From: an uncultured Agrobacterium sp.
Lineage (GTDB): Bacteria; Pseudomonadota; Alphaproteobacteria; Rhizobiales; Rhizobiaceae
DNA: 64,000 bases
Reading direction: 5' to 3'
Assembly: GCA_913777615.1 (NCBI GenBank)
Contig: CAJYTK010000007.1
Span: 248,001 to 312,000 of the forward strand
Shown here: positions 27,045 to 35,166 of the stretch, piece by piece
How the letters are laid out: each line of letters starts with the position of its first letter
How positions within the stretch are numbered: position 1 is the first letter of the stretch
The notes under the pieces: model-generated
What the model was told of the DNA's origin: nothing
The model's input: only the letters and a program-made list of their open reading frames with translations
Databases searched by the model: none
Made by a program: the position numbers and the translations under genes

Positions 27045-28102
27045 TTACCGTTAAACCCGGTTCAGTCGTTTTCCAGAATGTTCTCAAGACCTTCGGCGCA
27101 TTTACTGCCATACCGGATCTATCGCTCACGATCGAGCCGGGCACACTTGTCACACTTCTCGGCCCATCCGGTTGCGGCAAGACAACGACGCTTCGAATGC
27201 TGGCTGGGCTGGAACATCCGAACTCCGGTCGCATCCTGATCGGCGGCAAAGACGTCACCATGCTGCCCGCCAATGAGCGTGATGTCTCTATGGTGTTCCA
27301 GTCCTACGCGCTGTTCCCCCATATGAGCGCACTCGACAATGTGGCCTACGGTCTTCAGTCTTCAGGGTTGAAAAAGGCCGAGGCGCGGGACAAGGCGGAA
27401 GAAGGGTTGAGGCTTGTCGGGCTTGCCGGCATGGGTCACCGTCTTCCGGCTGAACTCTCCGGCGGCCAGCAGCAGCGTGTTGCAGTCGCGCGCGCTCTCG
27501 TGCTGGAACCGCAAGTGCTTCTTCTGGATGAACCTTTGTCGAACCTCGATGCCCGACTGCGCCGGCGCGTGCGCACCGACATTCGCGAATTGCAGCAACG
27601 CATCGGCTTTACCGCGGTCTACGTGACACACGACCAGGACGAGGCATTGGCTGTGTCGGATCGCATCATCGTCATGAAAGATGGCGCTGTTGCTCAGTCA
27701 GGTGCTCCGCGCGAACTTTACGAAGCCCCGGCATCGTCTTTCATTGCAGACTTTATGGGCGAGGCGAATGTCGTACCCTGCGAAGTCGTCTCGCAGACAG
27801 GCGATGACGCGGTCGTTCGCATTGGTCAGAGCGAGCACCGAATCAAAAGTAGAGAGCCGCGATCAGGCGCTGCGAAACTTGCCGTTCGTCCAGGATCGAT
27901 CCGGATCGGCGCGCCGGGTGAGGGCGGGATGCCGGGGCGTGTCCTGCATACGGCCTATCTTGGCGGCCACGTCGAATATGAAGTCGAAACGGAAGTGGGT
28001 ACACTTTTTATCGTCGATCACGACATGGCCCAGACTGTGAATGAAGCCAGCGACGTCACACTGAGTTTTAAAAACCGTGGCATAGCGCTCATTGACGCGT
28101 GA
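27041..28102 (+). CDS. AfuC/FbpC-type ABC transporter ATP-binding protein
   Basis: This 353-residue ATPase has Walker A GPSGCGKTT, Q-loop MVFQSYALFPHMSALDNVAY, signature LSGGQQQRVAVARAL, Walker B LLLDEPLSNLD and H-loop VTHDQDEALAVSDRI. A C-terminal TOBE domain of about 110 residues follows, as in MalK-like and FbpC-like proteins. It overlaps the fused permease gene by four bases and is followed 30 bases later by a phosphatase gene. It powers import by the fused permease. Ferric-iron, polyamine and sugar-phosphate ATPases look alike at this level, so the substrate comes from context. Confidence 0.93.
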   Translation: MITVKPGSVVFQNVLKTFGAFTAIPDLSLTIEPGTLVTLLGPSGCGKTTTLRMLAGLEHPNSGRILIGGKDVTMLPANERDVSMVFQSYALFPHMSALDNVAYGLQSSGLKKAEARDKAEEGLRLVGLAGMGHRLPAELSGGQQQRVAVARALVLEPQVLLLDEPLSNLDARLRRRVRTDIRELQQRIGFTAVYVTHDQDEALAVSDRIIVMKDGAVAQSGAPRELYEAPASSFIADFMGEANVVPCEVVSQTGDDAVVRIGQSEHRIKSREPRSGAAKLAVRPGSIRIGAPGEGGMPGRVLHTAYLGGHVEYEVETEVGTLFIVDHDMAQTVNEASDVTLSFKNRGIALIDA

Positions 28103-28132
28103 CACTTGCGGATTGAACCAAGGATATCGGAA

Positions 28133-28942
28133 ATGACAGAACGGAATGACGACCTCGAGCAGCGCTTTGCGCTCGCAAAGGAACTGGCGGTTGAGGCCGG
28201 GGCGATGGCGCTCGACTATTTCAATAAGCGCGACAGCCTTGTGGTAGAGACGAAAAGAGACCTCCAGGACGTCGTCTCGATCGCAGATCGCAACGTCGAA
28301 ACCATGCTGCGGGAGCGCGTTGCGGCAGTCTTCTCCGGCGACGGTTTCCTGGGTGAGGAGCATGGCTACGACGACGGCGTGTCTGGCTACACTTGGGTCG
28401 TGGACCCGATCGATGGCACCGCTCCTTTCGTTAACGGCATGCCGAGCTGGTGTGTGTCGATCGCAGTGGTTCGCAACGGCCAGCCGGTCATCGGTGTCAT
28501 CCGCGTTCCATGCGCAGACGAAACCTACGCATCTTCCGAAGGGCGGGGTGCAAGCTTGAACGGCGTGCCTTTGACGCTCGATCCCTCCAGAACGATACAG
28601 AATGCTCTGACCGGGATCGGCTGCAACAACTACGTCACCCCGGAGCGAGTCGGTCGGATTATCTGCGACGTCATGGCCCGCGGCGGCAACTTCATCCGTA
28701 ATGGATCTGGTGCGTTGATGCTGGCCTATGTGGCGGCAGGTCGCCTGGTGGGCTATTACGAGCCTCATATGCGCGCCTGGGACTGCATGGCGGGTTTTTG
28801 CCTGGTGAAAGAGGCTGGTGGGCAGTTCATGCCCTTTTCACTGGAAGGTGAGAAGCTCTTCGAAGGTCAACCGGTTCTTGCCGGAAATACATCATGTTAT
28901 CATGAGCTTATGGAAGTTCATCGAACAGCTTTGGCAGCTTGA
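28133..28942 (+). CDS. Inositol monophosphatase family phosphatase
   Basis: This 269-residue enzyme has the magnesium-binding motifs of the family: GEEHGYDDG with the first acidic ligands, WVVDPIDGTAPFVNGMPSW, and the C-terminal RAWDCMAGFCLVKEAGG. These enzymes remove phosphate from inositol phosphate, histidinol phosphate, fructose 1,6-bisphosphate and other phospho-sugars. I chose the ATG at 28133 with AAGGA upstream. It is the last gene of the importer operon, 30 bases after the ATPase gene. A phosphatase bound to an AfuABC-like importer suggests that it acts on the imported phosphorylated compound. HisN-type histidinol phosphatase activity is the main alternative. Confidence 0.88.
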   Translation: MTERNDDLEQRFALAKELAVEAGAMALDYFNKRDSLVVETKRDLQDVVSIADRNVETMLRERVAAVFSGDGFLGEEHGYDDGVSGYTWVVDPIDGTAPFVNGMPSWCVSIAVVRNGQPVIGVIRVPCADETYASSEGRGASLNGVPLTLDPSRTIQNALTGIGCNNYVTPERVGRIICDVMARGGNFIRNGSGALMLAYVAAGRLVGYYEPHMRAWDCMAGFCLVKEAGGQFMPFSLEGEKLFEGQPVLAGNTSCYHELMEVHRTALAA

Positions 28943-29119
28943 TATTGCCTTAGCTCGGCGATCAACCTGACGTTCTTTATCCGCAGCGGCCAGCAACATA
29001 GCCGCTGCTTTTTCGTGTCTTCTAGCCGCAATCATCCTCTTCGCTGCTGTTGTCCTGCATAAATTTTCTACTTGGATAAAATTTAGGCTTGACGAAAGGA
29101 CGTGTTCGTCATTCATTGA

Positions 29120-29146
29120 ACCAATATTGAATTGGTACGAACCAAT
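29120..29146 (+). promoter_or_regulatory. Candidate GntR autoregulatory operator with three half-sites
   Basis: Three six-base half-sites lie in a row: ACCAAT (29120-29125), ATTGGT (29131-29136) and ACCAAT (29141-29146), giving two overlapping inverted repeats with 5- and 4-base spacers. The last half-site covers the ATG of the GntR gene. A TTGACG at 29089-29094 could be the -35 element. The position fits repression of its own operon. Confidence 0.55.
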
Positions 29147-29882
29147 GAACGAAAAATCCAGCATCGTCGGACCCGAAAATGCCAATTTTGCGCTTGAGCG
29201 TTTACGCGAACTTATTGCCGTAAGTGCTTTTGGACGCGATGGAAAATTGCCGACGGAACGCACGCTCAGCGAGCGACTTGGCGCCGGTCGGAGAGAGATC
29301 CGGCGCGCTTTGGAGGTGCTTGAAGCTGAGGGCTTGATCTGGCGTCGCCAAGGAGCGGGAACCTTTCTTGGCCAAAAGCCCGATAGTTGGGGTGACCATG
29401 CAGCAAGCCTGGTGCCTGGCACCGACTTCATGGAGATCATGGAGGTTCGGCTTCGTATCGAACCGCAACTGGCGCAGCTCGCTGCCATGCGGGCCAAGCC
29501 CTCGGACATTCTCCGAATGCGAGAAACATGCGCGAAGATTTATGAACGCACCGACGCAGACTGGCGTGAGCTCTGGGACGGCTCGCTTCATCGTCTGATC
29601 GCTCAGAGCGCCGGCAACCAATTGTTTCTTTCGCTTTTCGACGTTGTGAACCGAGTCCGTCAGGACCCGTCCTGGCAGGCCGTCCGGGAACGGGCGCGGC
29701 GCGTCGACGACACACTCAAGGAATCGCGCGACCAGCACGCCGAAATCATCGATGCGATTGCGGCATGCGATCCGGCTAAAGCGGGCGAGGCTATGCGAAA
29801 TCACCTTCTGACGCTCCAGGAACGTCTGATCCGCCAAACATCGATGGATCATCTCGATCATGGGGCAAAGGGAGAGACCTGA
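29145..29882 (+). CDS. GntR family (FadR subfamily) transcriptional regulator
   Basis: The product is about 245 residues. The N-terminal winged helix is LPTERTLSERLGAGRREIRR followed by ALEVLEAEGLIWRRQGAGTF, the standard GntR wing. The C-terminal all-helical FCD domain (about 85-235) has the metal or ligand positions in FMEIMEVRLRIEPQLAQLAA, a WDGSLHRLIAQSAGN segment and DQHAEIIDAI. A TTG at 29127 in frame is possible, but the ATG at 29145 is a better codon; neither has a strong ribosome binding site. It precedes and points into the peptide-transporter operon and probably controls it, with a dipeptide or amino acid as effector. Confidence 0.9.
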   Translation: MNEKSSIVGPENANFALERLRELIAVSAFGRDGKLPTERTLSERLGAGRREIRRALEVLEAEGLIWRRQGAGTFLGQKPDSWGDHAASLVPGTDFMEIMEVRLRIEPQLAQLAAMRAKPSDILRMRETCAKIYERTDADWRELWDGSLHRLIAQSAGNQLFLSLFDVVNRVRQDPSWQAVRERARRVDDTLKESRDQHAEIIDAIAACDPAKAGEAMRNHLLTLQERLIRQTSMDHLDHGAKGET

Positions 29883-29946
29883 AAAACGACGAACATGGCA
29901 AGAACCGGAAAACCGGCTGCCTCAAACCGATCAGAGGAAGAACGAC

Positions 29947-31458
29947 ATGAGACAAATTGCAAAACTTTCGAGTGCTCTGCTGGCAGCGGCACTGATATCG
30001 TCTTCGGCCATTGCCGCTGAAATCCGCATCGGTTTGCAGGACGATGCCGATGTACTCGATCCCGCTCAGTCACGAACCTTCGTGGGGCGCCTCGTCTACA
30101 CCAGCATGTGCGACAAGCTGGTGGATCTCGACAATAACCTCGCCGTGGTGCCTCAGCTCGCAACGAAATGGGCTTGGGGCGACAATGGCAGCACGCTGAC
30201 GATGGATCTGCGTGAAGGCGTACTCTTCCATGACGGCACGCCGTTCAATGCAGAAGCTGCCGTCTATACAATCGAGCGCAACATGACGATGCCGGAATCG
30301 CGCCGCAAGAGCGAGTTGGCTTCCGTTGCCAAGGTCGAGGCGACAGGTCAATACCAAATCAAGTTCACGCTGAAGAAGCCGGATGCCAGCCTGCTCGCCC
30401 AGCTCTCTGATCGCGCGGGCATGATGATTTCTCCGAAAGCGGGCAAGGAGCTTGGTGCCAACTTCGGTTCGAAGCCGGTCTGCGCCGGTCCATTCAAGTT
30501 CGCCGAACGGATCCAGCAGGACCGGATCGTGCTGGAGAAGTTTGCAGACTACTGGAACAAGGACAACATCTTTCTAGACAAGGTGACGTTCCTGCCCATT
30601 CCGGACACCACCGTGCGTCTGGCAAACTTGCGCGCGGGCGATCTCGATATGGCGGAGCGCATTTCTGCTTCCGACGCCGCTTCCGTTAAGGAAGATCCGA
30701 AGCTCACATATGGCGAGGTCGTAGGCCCCGGCTATCTGGCGCTCTATGCCAACATTGCCAACGGTCAGCGTGCCGACAACCCTTTCGGAAAAGACAAGCG
30801 TCTACGCCAGGCGTTTTCGCTAGCTATCGATCGTGAGGCAATCAACCAGGTCGTCTTCGAAGGCACCGCGATGGCCGGTAATCAGCCGTGGCCGCCGACG
30901 AGCCCCTGGTACAATAAGGATGTTCCAGTACCGGCGCGCGATGTCGAGAAGGCCAAGGCCTTGATGAAGGAAGCCGGCTTCGAGCGCTACGAAATCGAAC
31001 TGCAGCACGCCAACAACACCACACAGACGCAGATGATGCAGGTCATCCAGGCCATGGCGGCGGAAGCAGGCTTCGACGTGAAGCTAAAGGCAACGGAGTT
31101 CGCGACACTCCTTTCGGAGCAGACTGCGGGCAACTACGTCCTGTCGCGCTCTGACTGGTCGGGTCGGTCCGATCCCGATGGCAATATCCATCAGTTCATT
31201 ACCTGTAAGGGCGGCATCAACGATACCAAATATTGCAATCCTGAGGTGGACAAGTTGCTGGACGAAGCCCGTGCTTCCACCGACAACGCAGTGCGCAAGC
31301 AGAAGTATGATGCTGCGACCAAGATCCTCAATGACGATCTTCCGATCATTTATCTCGGCCATCAGGCCTATCTCTATGCCACGTCGAAAGCGGTGACGGG
31401 CTTTACGCCATCGACGGACGGTATGATCCGTCTGGCCGGCGTGAAGAAAGGCTCTTAA
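29947..31458 (+). CDS. Peptide-type ABC transporter substrate-binding protein (SBP_bac_5)
   Basis: This 503-residue periplasmic protein has a signal peptide ending in IAA (residue 22) and then the family start EIRIGLQDDADVLDPAQ. Family motifs include LREGVLFHDGTPFNAEAAVY, VCAGPFKF, and LRQAFSLAIDREAINQVVF. I chose the ATG at 29947, where the signal peptide begins. It is 64 bases after the GntR gene and first in an operon of importer and peptidase genes. The family binds di- and oligopeptides, glutathione, nickel or heme; the neighbouring gamma-glutamyltransferase-family gene suggests a gamma-glutamyl peptide such as glutathione. Confidence 0.9.
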   Translation: MRQIAKLSSALLAAALISSSAIAAEIRIGLQDDADVLDPAQSRTFVGRLVYTSMCDKLVDLDNNLAVVPQLATKWAWGDNGSTLTMDLREGVLFHDGTPFNAEAAVYTIERNMTMPESRRKSELASVAKVEATGQYQIKFTLKKPDASLLAQLSDRAGMMISPKAGKELGANFGSKPVCAGPFKFAERIQQDRIVLEKFADYWNKDNIFLDKVTFLPIPDTTVRLANLRAGDLDMAERISASDAASVKEDPKLTYGEVVGPGYLALYANIANGQRADNPFGKDKRLRQAFSLAIDREAINQVVFEGTAMAGNQPWPPTSPWYNKDVPVPARDVEKAKALMKEAGFERYEIELQHANNTTQTQMMQVIQAMAAEAGFDVKLKATEFATLLSEQTAGNYVLSRSDWSGRSDPDGNIHQFITCKGGINDTKYCNPEVDKLLDEARASTDNAVRKQKYDAATKILNDDLPIIYLGHQAYLYATSKAVTGFTPSTDGMIRLAGVKKGS

Positions 31459-31477
31459 GACCTTGATAACATAGGTT

Positions 31478-31500
31478 CAGGCGCCGAAACGCGGCGCCTG
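31478..31500 (+). terminator. Intercistronic hairpin after the binding-protein gene
   Basis: A perfect nine-base stem, CAGGCGCCG with CGGCGCCTG, encloses AAACG, in the 81-base gap between binding-protein and permease genes. Only a weak TT follows. It probably sets the ratio of binding protein to permease through partial termination or message protection. Confidence 0.65.
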
Positions 31501-31539
31501 TTCCGTCTCCTGGCGTCCAGGCTTTCAGGGATTTCCACC

Positions 31540-32487
31540 ATGCATATTTATATTGGTAAGCGGTTGTTGGTTGCGATACCGACACTGTTGATCATTTCGA
31601 TTTTTGTGTTTTCGCTGCAGAAGCTTTTGCCAGGGGATCCCATCCTGGCGATGGCGGGGGAAGAGCGTGATCCTGCGGTCATCGAACTGCTGCGGGAGCG
31701 GTATCGGATGAACGACCCGGTCGTATACCAGTATTTCTATTGGCTCGGCTCGGTCGTCCAAGGCGATTTCGGCGTATCGCTCAGGACCAATCAGCCGGTT
31801 CTCGAGCTCATCGGGCAGAAGCTCCCAGTGACGATTCAGCTTGCGGTCATGTCCATGTTTTTCGCTTTGGTTATCGGCGTTCCGATCGGCATTCTCGCCG
31901 CGGTCAAGCAGAATAGCTGGATCGATTACGTGTCGAACATCGTCGCGCTCTCGGGTCTTTCCATTCCGAATTTCTGGCTCGGCATCATGCTCATTCTTCT
32001 GGTCTCGGTTCAACTGGGGTGGCTCCCGGCATCGGGATATGAATCGATCTTTGTCGATCCTGTGCGATCTCTCCAAACAATGATCATGCCGTCCTTCGTT
32101 CTCGGCAACGCCCTGGCTGCAACGCTGATGCGCCACACGCGTTCGGCAATGCTTTCGGTGATGAAATCAGACTATATCCGCACCGCCAGAGCTAAGGGCC
32201 TGTCCAGCTGGCAGGTCGTACTTAGCCATTCCTTCAGAAATGCGCTCCTGCCCATCATCACATTGTCGGCGCTGCTGTTCGGTGAGTTGCTCGCGGGGGC
32301 GGTTCTGACCGAGCAGATTTTCACCATTCCGGGCTTTGGAAAGCTCATCGTTGATGCCGTCTTCACCCGTGACTATGCGGTCGTGCAGGGCGTGGTTCTA
32401 TGTACCGCTATCGGCTTCATCCTGATGAACCTTCTGGCAGACGTTGTCACGGTTCTCCTCAATCCACGCATGAGGGCTGCGATATGA
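31540..32487 (+). CDS. Peptide ABC transporter permease (DppB type)
   Basis: This 315-residue protein has the DppB layout: a first helix at about 10-30 (LLVAIPTLLIISIFVFSL), a periplasmic loop with LLPGDPILAMAG and LRERYRMNDPVVYQY, and five further helices. The coupling loop DYIRTARAKGLSSWQVVLSH and the C-terminal LTEQIFTIPGFGKLIVDAV are diagnostic. It overlaps the DppC-type gene by four bases. It forms one half of the import channel. Confidence 0.93.
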   Translation: MHIYIGKRLLVAIPTLLIISIFVFSLQKLLPGDPILAMAGEERDPAVIELLRERYRMNDPVVYQYFYWLGSVVQGDFGVSLRTNQPVLELIGQKLPVTIQLAVMSMFFALVIGVPIGILAAVKQNSWIDYVSNIVALSGLSIPNFWLGIMLILLVSVQLGWLPASGYESIFVDPVRSLQTMIMPSFVLGNALAATLMRHTRSAMLSVMKSDYIRTARAKGLSSWQVVLSHSFRNALLPIITLSALLFGELLAGAVLTEQIFTIPGFGKLIVDAVFTRDYAVVQGVVLCTAIGFILMNLLADVVTVLLNPRMRAAI

Positions 32488-33356
32488 GCGCGACCGTTCA
32501 AACTGTTGCACCTGTCACCCAGCGGTCTCAAAGTCGCGCCTGGAGGAAGATGAAGCGCAATAAAAGCGCCATCGCCGGTCTTATGATTATCGTGTTCTTC
32601 GGACTTGTGGCGCTTCTTGCACCGCTTCTGCCGATCGCCGATCCCTATGCCACGAGCTGGAGCGCCATCCGCAAGGCGCCGTCTGCGGCGCACTGGCTTG
32701 GCACAGACGATATCGGTCGCGACATATTTTCACGCATGATCTGGGGCGCGCAGGCGTCGTTAATGGCAGGCGTCATCTCCGTTTTCATAGCGGTGATTAC
32801 GGGTGTGCCGCTTGGTCTCATCTCCGGCTATTTCGGCGGATGGCTGGATCAGATCATCTCGCGCATCACCGAAGCCTTTCTCGCTATGCCGTTTCTGATA
32901 ATGGCGATCGCGCTGGCTGCGTTCCTCGGCCCAAGCCTCACCAATGCTATGATTGCAATCGGTCTTTCAGCCATGCCGATCTTCATCCGGCTGACGCGCG
33001 CGCAGGTGCTGGCGGTCAAGACGGAGGACTACATCGAAGGTGCTCGCTCTATCGGGCTTGGTCACCACGATATCATGCTGCGCTACATCTTGCCGAACAT
33101 CGTGCCGCCCATCATCGTCCAGGCAACATTGACGGTGGCCACCGCGATCATCGCCGAGGCCAGCCTTTCTTTTCTCGGACTTGGCCAGCAGGCGCCCGCT
33201 GCAAGCTGGGGCTCGATGCTCAATGTCGCGAAAAACTACCTCTCTCAGGCACCCTGGATGGCCATGTGGCCGGGGGCTGCCATCTTCCTCGTGGTGATCG
33301 GTTTCAATCTGCTAGGCGATGGCCTGCGGGATGCGCTCGATCCGCGTGAACACTGA
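32484..33356 (+). CDS. Peptide ABC transporter permease (DppC type)
   Basis: This 290-residue protein has a short cytoplasmic N-terminus (KMKRNKSAIAGLMIIVFFG) and the OppC-type segment HWLGTDDIGRDIFSRMIWGA. The coupling loop is DYIEGARSIGLGHHDIMLRY, and the end reads GDGLRDALDPREH. I chose the ATG at 32484, which overlaps the previous stop codon in an ATGA arrangement. Six membrane helices are expected. It pairs with the DppB-type protein. Confidence 0.93.
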   Translation: MSATVQTVAPVTQRSQSRAWRKMKRNKSAIAGLMIIVFFGLVALLAPLLPIADPYATSWSAIRKAPSAAHWLGTDDIGRDIFSRMIWGAQASLMAGVISVFIAVITGVPLGLISGYFGGWLDQIISRITEAFLAMPFLIMAIALAAFLGPSLTNAMIAIGLSAMPIFIRLTRAQVLAVKTEDYIEGARSIGLGHHDIMLRYILPNIVPPIIVQATLTVATAIIAEASLSFLGLGQQAPAASWGSMLNVAKNYLSQAPWMAMWPGAAIFLVVIGFNLLGDGLRDALDPREH

Positions 33357-33378
33357 CATTCCCGAAGGACCTTTTCCC

Positions 33379-35163
33379 ATGACCGCATTTACAACCCGCC
33401 CTGAAATCCTCGGTACGTTCGGTGTCGTGACCTCGACTCACTGGATCGCCTCATCGGTCGGTATGAGCATTCTCGAAAAGGGCGGTAACGCCTTCGATGC
33501 AGCTGTTGCCACGGGCTTCGTGCTTCAGGTTCTCGAGCCGCATCTGAACGGTCCAGGTGGCGATATGCCTGCCGTGATCTATTCGAAGAAAAAGGACAAG
33601 GTCGAGGTCATCTGCGCGCAGGGCCCGGCACCTGCTGGCGCAACCATCGAGCACTACAAGTGCGAGGGCATCGATATCATCCCTGGCGATGGCCTGCTGG
33701 CAACCGTCATTCCCGGAGCCTTTGACGGCTGGATGCTGATGCTGCGCGATTATGGCACGATGAGTGTTCGCGAGGTGCTGGAGCCTGCCATCCACTATCT
33801 GGAAAACGGTCATCCGCTTCTGTCGCGTGTCTCTGCCTCAATTGCAGGTCTGGCGCATTTCTTCCAAACTGAATGGCCAACGTCTTATGAGACATGGGTG
33901 CCTGGAGGCGCCGTGCCGCTGCCGCTCTCGAGCTTCAAGAACCCAGTGCTTGCCGAAACCTGGAAGCGGATCGTCAAGGAGTCGGAAGCCAAAGGTGACC
34001 GTGAAGCCGGTATCGAGGCGGCGCGCGATGCCTTCTATCGTGGCTTTGTTGCCGAGAAGATTGGTGATTACCTGGCTGACGCCGAGGTGATGGATGCGAG
34101 CGGATCGAGACACAAGGGAGTTTTGACTGCTGATGACATGGCAGGCTATCAGGCAACGATCGATGCGCCGACGACCTATGACTACCACGGCTGGACGATT
34201 GCCAAGACCGGCCCTTGGGGGCAGGGCCCGGTGCTGTTGCAATCGCTGGCGCTGTTGAAGGGTTTCGATATTGGCAAGATGGATCCGACTGGTCCGGATT
34301 TCGTCCACACCGTCGTTGAGGCGATGAAACTCGCTTATGCCGACCGTGAGGTTTACTACGGAGACCCGGAATTCGCGCAGGTGCCGGTGCAGACCTTGCT
34401 GTCGGACGCTTACAATGATGAGCGCCGAAAGCTCATTTCGGACAAGGCATCGATGGATTTGCGTCCCGGACTCGTGCCGGGATTTGAGAACCAGCGCGAT
34501 CTGACGCTTTCGATGCTCAACTCCATGCAGGGGATCGGTGCGGTCTATGAACCGACCATGTCGCATCTGACAGAAAAGCGTGGTGATACGGTTCATATCG
34601 ATGTCATCGACCGTGAGGGCAACATGGTCTCGGTTACCCCGTCCGGCGGCTGGCTGCAAAGCTCGCCTATCGTGCCAGGCCTCGGTTTCTGCCTGAATTC
34701 CCGCGCGCAGATGTTCTGGCTGAAGCCGGGTCTTCCAACATCACTGGCCCCCGGCAAGCGCCCCCGCACGACGTTGACGCCGTCGCTTGCACTCTTCGAG
34801 GGCCGCCCGACGCTCGCATTCGGAACGCCCGGTGGCGACCAGCAGGACCAGTGGCAGCTTTCCTTCTTCCTTCGTTACGCCCATTTCGGTTTGAACCTGC
34901 AGGAAGCGATCGATCTGCCGCTCTTCCACACATCGCACTTCCCGGGGTCTTTCTATCCGCGCACTCGCCAGCCGGGCAACGTGATGATCGAGACCAGCGT
35001 CGGCGAAGACGCGCTGCGCGAATTGCGCAGCCGCGGCCATGACGTGACGCCTGCCGAGCCTTGGACCGTCGGTCGTCTGACGGCAGCACGACGCGATCAG
35101 GATGGGCTGCTTCGTGCAGCAGCAACACCGCGCCTGATGCAGGCCTATGCTGTGGGGAGATGA
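33379..35163 (+). CDS. Gamma-glutamyltransferase family protein (Ntn hydrolase)
   Basis: This 594-residue protein belongs to the T3 family, made as a precursor that cuts itself before a threonine nucleophile. The large-subunit part has GGNAFDAAVATGFVLQVLEP and NGPGGDMPAVIY; the processing site is GDT404-VHIDVIDREGNMVSVT. The Thr is kept although the usual T-T-H is T-V-H here. The small subunit has LTPSLALFEGRPTLAFGTPGGD. There is no signal peptide, so it should act in the cytoplasm on imported peptide, cleaving gamma-glutamyl bonds. It sits between the permease and ATPase genes of the importer, which ties its substrate to what is imported. An acylase-like activity is the alternative. Confidence 0.88.
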   Translation: MTAFTTRPEILGTFGVVTSTHWIASSVGMSILEKGGNAFDAAVATGFVLQVLEPHLNGPGGDMPAVIYSKKKDKVEVICAQGPAPAGATIEHYKCEGIDIIPGDGLLATVIPGAFDGWMLMLRDYGTMSVREVLEPAIHYLENGHPLLSRVSASIAGLAHFFQTEWPTSYETWVPGGAVPLPLSSFKNPVLAETWKRIVKESEAKGDREAGIEAARDAFYRGFVAEKIGDYLADAEVMDASGSRHKGVLTADDMAGYQATIDAPTTYDYHGWTIAKTGPWGQGPVLLQSLALLKGFDIGKMDPTGPDFVHTVVEAMKLAYADREVYYGDPEFAQVPVQTLLSDAYNDERRKLISDKASMDLRPGLVPGFENQRDLTLSMLNSMQGIGAVYEPTMSHLTEKRGDTVHIDVIDREGNMVSVTPSGGWLQSSPIVPGLGFCLNSRAQMFWLKPGLPTSLAPGKRPRTTLTPSLALFEGRPTLAFGTPGGDQQDQWQLSFFLRYAHFGLNLQEAIDLPLFHTSHFPGSFYPRTRQPGNVMIETSVGEDALRELRSRGHDVTPAEPWTVGRLTAARRDQDGLLRAAATPRLMQAYAVGR

Positions 35164-35166
35164 GCC

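Noticed and set aside
27863..28768. A 301-codon minus-strand frame
   Set aside because: It is antisense to the ATPase end and the phosphatase gene, both with clear motifs; His/Arg-rich shadow translation.
28892..29509. A 205-codon minus-strand frame over the GntR promoter
   Set aside because: Antisense to the GntR winged helix and low-complexity Ser/Arg composition.
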